Assembly: GCA_003248125.1 (NCBI GenBank) | Contig: QJXZ01000037.1 | Location: 1-50,808, forward strand | Length of the DNA: 50,808 nt | Direction: 5' to 3' | Source: Gammaproteobacteria bacterium | GTDB lineage: Bacteria; Pseudomonadota; Gammaproteobacteria; Pseudomonadales; Azotimanducaceae | Part shown: positions 35,585 through 45,057 of the stretch, piece by piece | Numbering within the stretch: position 1 is the stretch's first letter | Layout of the letters: every line of letters begins with the position of its first letter | The notes under the pieces: generated by a model | The model's input: the letters and a program-made list of their open reading frames with translations, nothing else | Told to the model about the DNA's origin: nothing | The model's database searches: none | Translations under genes and position numbers: made by a program

Positions 35585-36562
35585 ATGGAGGCGCTCAAGA
35601 GCACGCCGCGGGAACGCGTCCGGGCCGTCGACGATTGGCTTGCTACTCGGGTCATCGGCCAGCCGGCTCTGGTGCAACGGCTGCTGATGGCGCTCTTGTG
35701 TGGTGGACACCTGCTAGTCGAAGGCGCGCCTGGCCTCGCCAAGACGCGGGCGATCAAGGAATTGGCCGCTGCCGTAGAGGGCGATTTTCACCGCATCCAG
35801 TTCACACCCGACTTGTTGCCGAGCGACATCACTGGCAGTGAGGTGTTTCGTCCGGAAGACGGCTCGTTCCACTTCCAGCAAGGCCCGATCTTCCACAACC
35901 TGATTCTCGCCGACGAGGTGAATCGCGCGCCGGCGAAGGTGCAGTCGGCGTTGCTCGAGGCGATGGCCGAGCACCAAGTGAGCATCGGCCGGCGAACCTT
36001 TCGATTGCCCGAACTATTTCTGGTGATGGCGACTCAAAACCCAATCGAACAGGAAGGCACCTATCCGTTGCCCGAGGCTCAGCTCGACCGCTTCCTGCTG
36101 CACGTCAACGTCGGCTATCCGGCGGCAGCGGCAGAGCATGACATTCTCGCTCTGGTTCGCGGCGAGACGCTCGCAAGCGCCACCGTTCGACCACCGGTTC
36201 GGCTGACCACGGACGATGTGTTCGGCGCTCGCCATGCCATGCTCAAGCTGCACATGGCGAAGTCGGTAGAAACCTATTTGGTGGAAATCGTGCTCGCCAC
36301 GCGCGAGGCGACCCGCTATGACCCGGAAGTCGGTGCCTGGTTGGAATACGGCGCGAGCCCACGAGGTACGCTCGCACTCGATCAATTGAGCCGCGCCGGC
36401 GCCTGGCTCGCGGATCGCGACTTCGTCACGCCCGACGACGTGCGAGCCGTCGCGCACGATGCCCTGCGCCATCGCATCATTTTGAGCTTCGAAGCGGAAG
36501 CCGACGGCATCACCAACGACGACGTCATCGACCGCCTGCTGAGCCGCGTTCCGGCGCCGTGA
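35585..36562 (+). CDS. MoxR-family AAA+ ATPase
   Basis: 325 residues from the ATG at 35585 (AGGA upstream). Walker A in EGAPGLAKTRAIKELAAAV, Walker B and sensor in LILADEVNRAPAKVQSALLEAM, and the arginine-rich C-terminal lid. MoxR AAA+ proteins act as chaperones that, with von Willebrand A-domain partners, insert cofactors or guard envelope proteins; the exact client is unknown. It heads a six-gene coupled operon to batD. A -10-like TACAAT (35543-35548) precedes it, without a good -35. Confidence 0.93.
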   Translation: MEALKSTPRERVRAVDDWLATRVIGQPALVQRLLMALLCGGHLLVEGAPGLAKTRAIKELAAAVEGDFHRIQFTPDLLPSDITGSEVFRPEDGSFHFQQGPIFHNLILADEVNRAPAKVQSALLEAMAEHQVSIGRRTFRLPELFLVMATQNPIEQEGTYPLPEAQLDRFLLHVNVGYPAAAAEHDILALVRGETLASATVRPPVRLTTDDVFGARHAMLKLHMAKSVETYLVEIVLATREATRYDPEVGAWLEYGASPRGTLALDQLSRAGAWLADRDFVTPDDVRAVAHDALRHRIILSFEAEADGITNDDVIDRLLSRVPAP

Positions 36563-37497
36563 GCCGCGCCGCGCCGGCCGCGCCCTTGCTGCGCGGCGCA
36601 ACCGCCGACATCGAAGATTTGATCGGCCTGCGCCGTGTCCGGCTGCCACAGCGCATGCCGGCCGCGACCCGAGGCACCCCGGGAGGGGCGCGTCTGACGC
36701 GCCTGCGCGGCCGCGGCATGGACTTCGCCGAGGTAAGGCCGTACCAGCCAGGTGACGACGCGCGCAGCATCGATTGGCGCGTCACCGCGCGCAAGCACAA
36801 GGTGCACACCAAGATCTTCCGCGAGGAGCGCGAACGACCGACATTGGTGCTGGTCGATCAATCGCGCGCGATGTTCTTCGGCAGCCGCCTGCGGCTCAAG
36901 TCCGTTGCCGCCGCCGAAGCGGCCGCACTGCTCGCCTGGCATGCCGTCGACGCCGGTGACCGCGTTGGCGGATTGGTGGTCGACTCGAACGCCGAGCGCA
37001 TCGTGCGGCCACACCGCAATCCCCGCACCGTGGTGAGATTGCTCGGACTCGTCGCGCAGAGCAACCGGGCGCTGCTCGAACGCCGAGCGACACTCACCGT
37101 CGATGACCGTGAGCGTATGCACCGCGCCCTCGATCACTTGATGAGGCTTGCGCGCAACGGCTTTCGGATCTATTTGGTCAGCGACTTCGGTAGTTTCGAT
37201 CCGGGTATGGAGCAGCGCATCATGCGCCTCGCGCGCCACAACAGCGTGGTGCTGGTGCGCATCGTCGATCCGTTGGACCGCGAGCTACCGCCACCCGCGC
37301 ACTACCACATCTCCGATGGCAACTACCGGCTCGAAATCGACACCGGCAGCGAACTCGAACGACAACGGTATCGCGCCGAATTCGCGGCACGCACGGCGGC
37401 CATCGAAGCCACCTGTCGACGCGTGGGAGCGGCACTAGTCACCGTCGCCACGGACGAATCCGCGGTGCACGGGCTCGCCGAACGTCTGGTGCTCTGA
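36559..37497 (+). CDS. DUF58 domain-containing protein
   Basis: 312 residues. The signature RGRGMDFAEVRPYQPGDDARSIDWRVTARKHKVHTKIFREER (shortened here: RPYQPGDDARSIDWRVTAR) identifies DUF58, a vWA-like domain that always travels with MoxR. The first part of the vWA fold (TLVLVDQSRAMFFG) has lost the complete DxSxS metal motif. Cytoplasmic, no membrane segment seen. Starts with GTG overlapping the moxR stop by four bases; its stop abuts the next start. Confidence 0.9.
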   Translation: MSRAAPAAPLLRGATADIEDLIGLRRVRLPQRMPAATRGTPGGARLTRLRGRGMDFAEVRPYQPGDDARSIDWRVTARKHKVHTKIFREERERPTLVLVDQSRAMFFGSRLRLKSVAAAEAAALLAWHAVDAGDRVGGLVVDSNAERIVRPHRNPRTVVRLLGLVAQSNRALLERRATLTVDDRERMHRALDHLMRLARNGFRIYLVSDFGSFDPGMEQRIMRLARHNSVVLVRIVDPLDRELPPPAHYHISDGNYRLEIDTGSELERQRYRAEFAARTAAIEATCRRVGAALVTVATDESAVHGLAERLVL

Positions 37498-37967
37498 TGG
37501 ACGACGCACTGCGGCAGCTCCACGACGTACACCTACCCGCCGCCCCGCTGTGGTGGCCGCCAGCGCCGGGTTGGTGGTTGGTCGCGTTGGCAACCATAGT
37601 CGCGATCGTCGTGCTGGTCAGGGTATGGCGGCGACGCAACCAACGCCGCCGACCGCTACGAGCGGCACGCGCAGAACTGGGCGCCTGGCTTCGCAACACC
37701 GGCGCTACCGATGGCGACTTCGTGGACGGTGCGAATGCGATCGTGCGGCGCGCCGCGATCCACGGTCTGAAGGACGAATCGGCCGCGTCGCTGACGGGCG
37801 CGCGCTGGCTGCGCTATCTGGATGGGCTCAACGACGACGATACGATCTCGCGCGGTACCGGCCATGTGCTTGGCGACGATCGATTTGCTCGCCAACTCAG
37901 CGTCGATCGCAATGCACTGGTGCGCGATCTCGATCGACTGCTTGCGAGAATGGAGCAGCGCGCATGA
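37497..37967 (+). CDS. DUF4381 domain-containing membrane protein
   Basis: 156 residues with one membrane helix (about 24-44) preceded by a PLWWPPAPGWW stretch and followed by a basic RRRNQRRRPLRAAR segment, so the body is cytoplasmic. This layout is the DUF4381 pattern found between DUF58 and BatA genes. Function unknown; it probably helps assemble the Bat complex. The start overlaps the DUF58 stop and its stop overlaps batA (ATGA). Confidence 0.88.
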   Translation: MDDALRQLHDVHLPAAPLWWPPAPGWWLVALATIVAIVVLVRVWRRRNQRRRPLRAARAELGAWLRNTGATDGDFVDGANAIVRRAAIHGLKDESAASLTGARWLRYLDGLNDDDTISRGTGHVLGDDRFARQLSVDRNALVRDLDRLLARMEQRA

Positions 37968-38959
37968 TCGAGTGGCTCGCGCCATGGATGTTCGCGCTTG
38001 CACCGCTGCCGCTTTTGATCACACGTTGGTGGCGCCCGCTACCCCGTCCCGCTGCTGCCCTGCGGGTGCCCGACACCACGCGCTTCGCACATCCAGTCGC
38101 GACAACCAGCCGTTCGACCGGACGCCGTTGGCGACTGCTACTGGCGTGCATCGCATGGCTTGCCTTGTTGGCCGCGGCTGCGCGTCCACAACTGACCGGC
38201 GATCCGGTCAGCTTGCCGACGACCGGCCGCGATCTCATGTTGGCCGTGGACATCTCGGGCAGCATGAACACCGAAGACATGATGCTCGACGGCCGTCCGG
38301 TCGATCGTCTGACCACGGTCAAGTCGGTGGTCGAGGATTTCATCACCCGACGTCGCGGCGACCGTATCGGTCTCGTGCTGTTCGGCAGCAATGCCTATTT
38401 GCAAGCGCCACTGACGTTCGACGTCGGCACCCTCGGCAAGCTGCTCGACGAAGCACCGGTCGGCATCGCCGGCGGTAAGACCGCGATCGGCGATGCCATC
38501 GGCCTCGCTGTGAAACGGTTGCGCGACCGGCCGGCAGAGTCACGAGTGATCGTTTTGCTCACCGACGGTGCCAACAACGTCGGCGAGGTAACACCGGACA
38601 AGGCGGCCGAATTGGCAGCCGCTGCCGGGCTACGCATCTACACCATCGGCGTGGGCGCCGAAGAGATGCGCGTACCTGGATTTTTTCGTGATCGAATCGT
38701 CAATCCCTCCGCCGATTTGGACGAAGCCTCGCTGCAAGCAATCGCCAACACCACGGGTGGTCGGTACTTTCGGGCGCGCAACACCGAGCAACTGGAAGAG
38801 ATCTACCGATTGATCGACGAATTGGAACCGGTCGAGCAGGAGGCACGCACGTTCCGTCCAACCAAGGCATTGTTCCATTGGCCGCTCGCCGTTGCGTTCG
38901 TTGTCTTTCTGCTACTTGCGGTCGGTACGTCACGGGGTGATCGCCGTGTGGCCACCTGA
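37964..38959 (+). CDS. batA: BatA-type von Willebrand factor A membrane protein
   Basis: 331 residues. Two N-terminal hydrophobic helices (about 5-20 and 58-75), then a vWA domain with an intact MIDAS start DISGSMN (Asp96, Ser98, Ser100) and LLTDGANN; a last helix near 305-325. Metal-dependent adhesion to protein partners is expected on the periplasmic side. BatA/BatB partners of MoxR were first linked to aerotolerance in Bacteroides. Overlaps DUF4381 by four bases and batB by 14. Confidence 0.9.
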   Translation: MIEWLAPWMFALAPLPLLITRWWRPLPRPAAALRVPDTTRFAHPVATTSRSTGRRWRLLLACIAWLALLAAAARPQLTGDPVSLPTTGRDLMLAVDISGSMNTEDMMLDGRPVDRLTTVKSVVEDFITRRRGDRIGLVLFGSNAYLQAPLTFDVGTLGKLLDEAPVGIAGGKTAIGDAIGLAVKRLRDRPAESRVIVLLTDGANNVGEVTPDKAAELAAAAGLRIYTIGVGAEEMRVPGFFRDRIVNPSADLDEASLQAIANTTGGRYFRARNTEQLEEIYRLIDELEPVEQEARTFRPTKALFHWPLAVAFVVFLLLAVGTSRGDRRVAT

Positions 38960-40676
38960 AGCCGCCGACTTCCAATTCTTGCGCCCGGCATGGCTGGCCG
39001 CTCTGCCGTTCGCACTCTGGGCGGCTTGGCGCCATTCGCGCCCCGGCGGTACCAGGTCCGCATGGACCGATGTTGTCGACGCCTCGTTGCTGACTGTCTT
39101 GCTGGAGGTGCCCAAAGACCAATCGCGCCGCATTGCTGCTGTGCTGCTCGCGCTCGCCCTGGTCGCGGCGACGCTCGCCCTTGCAGGTCCGACCTGGACA
39201 CGAATCGAGCAGCCGGTCGAGCGTCGCGACGATGCGCTCGTGATCGCGTTGGATCTGTCGCTGTCGATGCACGCCCGAGACTTGCAGCCGTCACGTCTGG
39301 TGCGTGCGCGGCTCAAGCTCACCGACTTGTTGCGCGAACGGCAGGAAGGGCACACGGCGTTGATCGGCTACGCCGGTGATGCGCACGTCGTCACGCCACT
39401 CACGGACGACGTCGCTACGATCGAGAACCTACTGGCGACACTGACACCGGAAATGATGCCGGTACTGGGCTCGAAACCACGGTCCGCCCTCGACGCGGCA
39501 CATGGCTTGTTCGAGAGCGCCGGGGTTGCCCGCGGCCGCATTTTGCTCGTTACGGACAGCATTGATCGCCTCGCCGATGTCACCGAAGCCTGCACGGCCG
39601 ACTTTCCCGTCTCGGTGCTCGGTGTGGGTACGGCCGCGGGTGCGCGCATCCCCCTCGATTTCGTCGGGCAGCGCGGCAAATTTCTCACCGATCGTTCTGG
39701 ACGCGAGATCGAAGTGGGCCTCGATTCGCCACGGCTGGAGAATGCCGCAGCGCGTTGCCACGGCCGTTACCACACGATCACCGCCGGCGACGAAGACTTG
39801 GCCAGCGTGCTCGACATCGAGTCGGACGTTACGGTCGAGGAGGATCCGAGCCGCTTCCGCTACGACGCTTGGATAGATGCCGGACAGTGGCTCGTACTCG
39901 TGTTGATTCCGTTTGCCTTGCTGGGATTCCGACGCGGTGTGCTGCTGTCCTGCGCATTGCTGGTCGTCGATCCCGTGCAAGCGAGCCTCTGGGACGACCT
40001 CTGGCTGCGAGCCGATCAACAAGCGTACGAGCGGCTGCGCGACGGCGAGCCAGAGCAGGCGGTACCGCTATTCGAAGACCCACAGTGGCAGGCAGTCGCC
40101 CGCTATCGCAGCGGCGATTTCGCTGGCGCGGCGGAACGGTTCGCGGCCGACGCCAGCGCCGATGGTCACTACAACCGCGCCAATGCACTCGCAATGCAAG
40201 GACGTTTGCCCGAGGCAATTGCGGCATACGATCAGGCGCTCACGATCGATCCGGTACACGCCGACGCGCAATACAACAAAGCACTCATCGAGCGGCTGCT
40301 GAAGGAGCAACAGCAGGCAGAAGGCAACGCAAACCAAGACCCAACCATGCCGCGCGACGCGGAACAGCAACCAGAGATCAACGGCAGTGAGTCGGGCGAC
40401 TCGGACCAAGTACCGTCGACCGAAGACGCAGAAGTACAGCCGAGCAAGAGCGGCGAGGAAAGTGATCAGCAGTCGGACGATTCCGAGCAGGACCAAAAGC
40501 AGCTCGCCGACACCAGTGAGCCGCCGCGCGACGAGCAACAGGAAGCACTGGAGCAGTGGATGCGACGCGTGCCGGACGATCCCTCTGGCTTGCTGCGTCG
40601 CAAGTTTCAGTACGAAACGAACCAACGCATGCGGCGTGGCGAATATCCCGACCGCGACGAGGAGCGATTCTGGTGA
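38946..40676 (+). CDS. batB: BatB-BatC fusion: vWA domain with TPR and acidic tail
   Basis: 576 residues. Start chosen at the GTG at 38946 because GGTGATC, a perfect anti-16S match, precedes it; a GTG at 38937 is possible. Order: two helices, vWA domain with MIDAS DLSLS (Asp103, Ser105, Ser107), a helix near 315-335, then TPR-like repeats (HYNRANALAMQGRLPEAIAAYDQALTI, shortened) around 400-460, and a Glu/Gln/Asp-rich tail of about 110 residues ending in RRGEYPDRDEERFW. In Bacteroides BatB and BatC are separate; here they are one chain. The stop overlaps batD by four bases. Confidence 0.9.
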   Translation: MWPPEAADFQFLRPAWLAALPFALWAAWRHSRPGGTRSAWTDVVDASLLTVLLEVPKDQSRRIAAVLLALALVAATLALAGPTWTRIEQPVERRDDALVIALDLSLSMHARDLQPSRLVRARLKLTDLLRERQEGHTALIGYAGDAHVVTPLTDDVATIENLLATLTPEMMPVLGSKPRSALDAAHGLFESAGVARGRILLVTDSIDRLADVTEACTADFPVSVLGVGTAAGARIPLDFVGQRGKFLTDRSGREIEVGLDSPRLENAAARCHGRYHTITAGDEDLASVLDIESDVTVEEDPSRFRYDAWIDAGQWLVLVLIPFALLGFRRGVLLSCALLVVDPVQASLWDDLWLRADQQAYERLRDGEPEQAVPLFEDPQWQAVARYRSGDFAGAAERFAADASADGHYNRANALAMQGRLPEAIAAYDQALTIDPVHADAQYNKALIERLLKEQQQAEGNANQDPTMPRDAEQQPEINGSESGDSDQVPSTEDAEVQPSKSGEESDQQSDDSEQDQKQLADTSEPPRDEQQEALEQWMRRVPDDPSGLLRRKFQYETNQRMRRGEYPDRDEERFW

Positions 40677-42388
40677 GACGGTTGCTTACCACCGGGATCA
40701 TGTTGGCGACGACCATTGCCGCGATGGCAGCGGTAGCGGCCATCGAAGTGCACCCCGACGCACGTGTGATCGACGAAAACGGCACGCTGCACCTGACCAT
40801 TCGACTCGACGGTTCCATGCAACAAGCCTCGCCCGACCTTGGCGCCTTGGCGCGCGACTTCGAGATCGTGTCTCGGCAATCGGCTAGTCAGCTGCGCAGC
40901 ATCAACGGCAATGTCGAGTCGTGGACCGAATGGACATTGACACTACGGCCGCGGCGAACGGGCACACTGGAAATTCCATCGCTCACAATCGACGGCGCTC
41001 GCTCGCAGCCAATCGCGATCGAGGTGCGTCCCCTCGATGTGGAGACCCGCCGGCTGATCGAAAGCCTCGCGCGCTTCGAGGTCGAGCACCAGCCGAGCGT
41101 CGTCTACGTGCAGGCACAACTGACTGTCACGCGCCGTTTGACCTATGCCGAGGGCACGCAGTTGTATGGTGAATTGCCGGGGCTCCCCGAGATCGATGGC
41201 GCCGTGGTGCAAGCCTTCGGCGACGCCGATCATCACACCGAGCTACGTGATGGTCGCCGCGTCGGCGTGATCGAGCAGCGATTCCTCGTCTTTCCGGAGC
41301 GCAGCGGCCCGCTGACCGTACCCGGGGCAACCATCATGGCCAGCGTCGTCGTGCCACGCCGTGCAGGCGGCCGCTCTGGACGAACCGAACTGCGCGTCGC
41401 GTCGCAGCCACTCACGATCGACGTCTTGCCAGTGCCGAGTAGCTATCCGCGGAGCGCGCCGTGGCTGCCCGCTCGAGCGGTGGCGATCGACGAGGAATGG
41501 CCGACCCGAGGTGCGTGGGCCGTGGGCGACCCGCGCGCACGTACACTGATCGTGCGTGCCGCCGGCGGCGCCGCATCGCGCATTGCGCCGCTCACGGTCG
41601 ACTATCCGCCGTCGCTCAAGGTGTATCCGGAAGCCCCAGTCCTTGACGAACAGAGCGATGAGCTCGGCGTCGTGGGCATGAGAACGGAAACGGTGCGCCT
41701 GATACCTACCGAAGCCGGTGCCATTCGACTGCCGGCCGTGGAGGTCGTGTGGTGGAACACCGAGCTCGATCGGTTGCAACGCACGCAACTACCACCGCGC
41801 AACGAACGCACCTACGGTGCGTCGATTGCAAAGCCGGCCGGCGCGCCCGATGCTGCTGCGGTCACGATGCCGCCGCAGGTTGCACCTTCGCAATCGGAGG
41901 CATCCGCACAGGAACCGGTCGATGCACCGCCACGGCGGCTGCTGTGGACAGTGATCGGCGCGCTGGCCGCAATCGCCGCGGTGGCCACGGCAGTCGCCGT
42001 GGCGGCGGCCAAGATGCACTCGAAGTCTGCCGTTCGCGGTCGCCGACCATCGGAACCCATCGCGCTTCGTGATCTTCCGCGGTCGGAACGCGCCATGTTT
42101 CGGGCCTTGCGGCGAGCGGTCCGCAGCGGCAGCGCACGGGCGATGCACGATGCCCTGGCGGCATGGTTGACGATTCGCCACGGCGATCGAATGCGTGGCC
42201 TCGAACGGTTCGCAGGCGTGGGCGGTGCGCAACTCGCTCAGCTAGACGAACGGCTCTATGGCAACGTACCGGACGATGCCTTCGATGGCACTGCGCTGTG
42301 GCGAGCCGCACGGATGCATCGTCACCAACGACGCACGCGGACCCCGCCACCAGACCTGCCGGCGCTCTATCCTTCGCGCGCTACCTGA
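40673..42388 (+). CDS. batD: BatD-family protein (oxygen tolerance / Bat complex)
   Basis: 571 residues. GTG start overlapping the batB stop with GAGGAG eight bases upstream. A signal peptide (about 1-24) leads to a large beta-rich periplasmic part with repeats of the BatD type (EWTLTLRPRRTGTLEIPSLTI, shortened, and FLVFPERSGPLTVPG), one membrane helix (about residues 425-445, LLWTVIGALAAIAAVATAVAV) and a cytoplasmic basic tail. It completes the Bat complex with BatA and BatB. The 3' end overlaps convergent pepN by 22 bases. Confidence 0.9.
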   Translation: MRRLLTTGIMLATTIAAMAAVAAIEVHPDARVIDENGTLHLTIRLDGSMQQASPDLGALARDFEIVSRQSASQLRSINGNVESWTEWTLTLRPRRTGTLEIPSLTIDGARSQPIAIEVRPLDVETRRLIESLARFEVEHQPSVVYVQAQLTVTRRLTYAEGTQLYGELPGLPEIDGAVVQAFGDADHHTELRDGRRVGVIEQRFLVFPERSGPLTVPGATIMASVVVPRRAGGRSGRTELRVASQPLTIDVLPVPSSYPRSAPWLPARAVAIDEEWPTRGAWAVGDPRARTLIVRAAGGAASRIAPLTVDYPPSLKVYPEAPVLDEQSDELGVVGMRTETVRLIPTEAGAIRLPAVEVVWWNTELDRLQRTQLPPRNERTYGASIAKPAGAPDAAAVTMPPQVAPSQSEASAQEPVDAPPRRLLWTVIGALAAIAAVATAVAVAAAKMHSKSAVRGRRPSEPIALRDLPRSERAMFRALRRAVRSGSARAMHDALAAWLTIRHGDRMRGLERFAGVGGAQLAQLDERLYGNVPDDAFDGTALWRAARMHRHQRRTRTPPPDLPALYPSRAT

Positions 42389-45057
42389 AGACTCTTCGAC
42401 ACCACTTCGAAGACGTCCTTCGACAGCGACGTACGTCCAGCGATCAGTTCCAGCGCGCGCACCATGCCGTCGCGCTGTGGTGATGCATAGCGCCGCGGCC
42501 GCGTGAGCGGATTCACCAAGCGCGCCGCAAGCTGGGGGTTAGCTGCATCGATCTCACAGATGCGCTCCGCCAAGAATCGATAGCCTTCGCCGTCCGGCCG
42601 ATGAAATGCGACTGCGTTCTGGGTCCCAAACGCTCCGTACAAGGCACGCACTCGGTTCGGATTGCGCTTGTCGAACACCGGATGACGCTCGAGCGCCTGC
42701 AATCGCGCAAGCACGTCACCGATCGGGCTCGTTGCCTGCAAGCTGAACCACAGATCGACGACCAGCTTCTCGTGCTGCCACCGGTCGTAAAAGTCGTTTA
42801 GTGCCCGTGAACGTACGCCATCCATGATCCACTCGGCATCGACGATTTCTCGCAGCGAGGCGATACGGTCGGTGAGATTGTCCGCGGCCGAGAGATGCGC
42901 AAGCAGCCGCCCTTCCATTTCATCGCCGCGCTCGGCAACGGCTTCCACCGCGGCGCTCGAGAATGCGAGCGCCAAGTTGGCGAGCCTGCGCCGGGCCATG
43001 CCGTCAGCATCCGGCCGGTACGGGATCGCCGGCAGCTTCGCCAGTACCGATTGCCAGCGCTGCCAATGCGCCGCGCCAACTTGTGTGCGCAAGCGCCGGC
43101 GCGCGCCGTGAATGCCCGGCACGTCGATCACCTCGGCCAAGTCGCTCAAATAAGCCTCAGTCGGCAATGCCAACATCTCGGCAAGAATGGCCATCGACTC
43201 GGCATCGTCCTTGCCGTCTAGAAAGTCGTCGATCAAGTTGCCGTACACCCCGAGTAATTCGTCGGCATCGCCAGTAGACGCTCGCATGCGCTCGATGGCT
43301 GTCACCTGCAGCGCACGCATCGCGTCCCAGCGACAAAAGCCATCGCTGTCGTTCTGCGCGAGGAATGCGAGTTCCGTGGCAGAACGCTCGAAATTCAAGC
43401 GCACCGGCGCCGAAAAGTTACGCAACATGCTGACCGCGGGCGCGGCTTCGAGACCGCCGATGGCCACGCGTGCTCGATCGGTCGTGAGATGCAGCATCAG
43501 CGTCCCGCCTTGTCGGCGCTCCACCCGGCCATCGGTGTCGATGGTGACGCCTGAAGACGGGACCTCGTCGCCAGCGCCATCGATCAAACCAAACGCGATA
43601 GGAAGGTACATCGGCACCTTCTCGCTCTGTCCAGGAGTCGGCGGGCAACGCTGCGTGAAGTCGAGCACCAGCTCGCCGTTCCGATACGCTCGCGTGACCG
43701 TGACCAGCGGCGTACCCGCTTGTCCATACCAGCGCCGGAAATGCGACAGATCGACACCGTTAGCGTCTTCCATCGCATCGACGAAATCGTCAGTGGTCAC
43801 CGCTTGGCCATCATGTCGATCGAAGTAGAGATCGGTACCGCGCCGAAATGCATCTGCACCGAGCAGCGTGTGCAGCATGCCCACCACCTCCGAACCCTTC
43901 TCGTAGACCGTCGGTGTGTAGAAGTTGGAGATTTCGATGTACGAGTCGGGCCGCACCGGATGCGCCATAGGCCCGCTGTCCTCGGGAAACTGAACGGCAC
44001 GCAGGAACTCCACATCCTCGATGCGCTTGATCGTGCGCGACTGCACGTCGCCCGAGAACTGTGCGTCGCGGAACACGGTAAAGCCTTCTTTGAGGCTCAG
44101 CTGAAACCAATCACGGCAGGTCACGCGGTTGCCGGACCAATTGTGGAAATACTCGTGCGCAACCACAGCTTCCACACGCCTGTACGCTGCGTCGGTAGCG
44201 GTATCAGGCGCCGCCAATACGCAGGACGTGTTGAAGACGTTCAGGCCTTTGTTCTCCATCGCGCCCATGTTGAAGTCCTCCGCCGCGACGATCATGAACA
44301 CGTCCAGGTCGTACTCGCGGCCGTAGATCTCCTCGTCCCAGCGCATGGCACGCTTCAACGCGGCCATCGCGAACTGGCATTGAGCGATGTTGTGCGGTTC
44401 CGAGTAAATCTCGAGCGCGACCTTGCGACCGGAACACGTGACGAACGAATCCTTCATGACCGCGAGATCGCCCGCCACCAACGCGAACAGATAACTCGGT
44501 TTCGGGAAGGGATCGTGCCAGGTAACGCGGCGACGGCCATCCGCCGTGGTGTCGTCGGCGATCAAATTGCCGTTCGACAGCATCACCGGGGTGCGGTTGG
44601 GATCGGAGACAATCGTCGTTGTGTAGCGCGCCAACACATCCGGACGGTCGGGGAAGTAGGTAATCTTGCGAAATCCTTCGGCTTCGCATTGCGTACAGTA
44701 CATGCGTCCTGAACGGTACAGGCCCTCGAGCGCCGTATTGGCTTCGGGATGAATTCGCGTTTCGACGGTGATGCGTGCCGCAGCCGGCACGTCGAACACC
44801 GTGAGGTGTTCGTCATCGACACGATATTCGTTGCCGGCCAGCACGCGTCCGTCCACCGCTACCGAACGTAGCTCGAGTTCGACCCCGTCGAGCACGACGT
44901 CTCGCGCATCTGGCCGGTCGCGCACCACGTCCAAATGCGCGGTGACGTCGGTAGTACCGTCGCGAATGTCGAAGGTCAGCTCGATGTCGGTCACGCGGAA
45001 ATCGGGCGCCCGGTAGTCCTCGCGCAGGATCGCCTTCGGGCTTGCATCGTCTGCCAT
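42367..45057 (-). CDS. pepN: Aminopeptidase N (M1 zinc metallopeptidase)
   Basis: 896 residues, full length. The substrate motif GAMEN is at 265-269 and the zinc site is His301, Glu302, His305 (HEYFHNW) with Glu324 (KEGFTVFRD). The three-domain bacterial PepN layout is complete, with the long helical C-terminus (LARLQALERHPVFDKRNPNRVRAL region). It removes N-terminal residues in general cytoplasmic peptide turnover. ATG start sharing one base with the DUF2797 stop (TGATG). Confidence 0.97.
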   Translation of the reverse strand: MADDASPKAILREDYRAPDFRVTDIELTFDIRDGTTDVTAHLDVVRDRPDARDVVLDGVELELRSVAVDGRVLAGNEYRVDDEHLTVFDVPAAARITVETRIHPEANTALEGLYRSGRMYCTQCEAEGFRKITYFPDRPDVLARYTTTIVSDPNRTPVMLSNGNLIADDTTADGRRRVTWHDPFPKPSYLFALVAGDLAVMKDSFVTCSGRKVALEIYSEPHNIAQCQFAMAALKRAMRWDEEIYGREYDLDVFMIVAAEDFNMGAMENKGLNVFNTSCVLAAPDTATDAAYRRVEAVVAHEYFHNWSGNRVTCRDWFQLSLKEGFTVFRDAQFSGDVQSRTIKRIEDVEFLRAVQFPEDSGPMAHPVRPDSYIEISNFYTPTVYEKGSEVVGMLHTLLGADAFRRGTDLYFDRHDGQAVTTDDFVDAMEDANGVDLSHFRRWYGQAGTPLVTVTRAYRNGELVLDFTQRCPPTPGQSEKVPMYLPIAFGLIDGAGDEVPSSGVTIDTDGRVERRQGGTLMLHLTTDRARVAIGGLEAAPAVSMLRNFSAPVRLNFERSATELAFLAQNDSDGFCRWDAMRALQVTAIERMRASTGDADELLGVYGNLIDDFLDGKDDAESMAILAEMLALPTEAYLSDLAEVIDVPGIHGARRRLRTQVGAAHWQRWQSVLAKLPAIPYRPDADGMARRRLANLALAFSSAAVEAVAERGDEMEGRLLAHLSAADNLTDRIASLREIVDAEWIMDGVRSRALNDFYDRWQHEKLVVDLWFSLQATSPIGDVLARLQALERHPVFDKRNPNRVRALYGAFGTQNAVAFHRPDGEGYRFLAERICEIDAANPQLAARLVNPLTRPRRYASPQRDGMVRALELIAGRTSLSKDVFEVVSKSLQVAREG

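Noticed and set aside
35478-35585. TACAAT before moxR as a full promoter, and GCGATCGC as a special site
   Set aside because: No acceptable -35 at 16-18 bases; a single GCGATCGC is expected by chance in this GC range.
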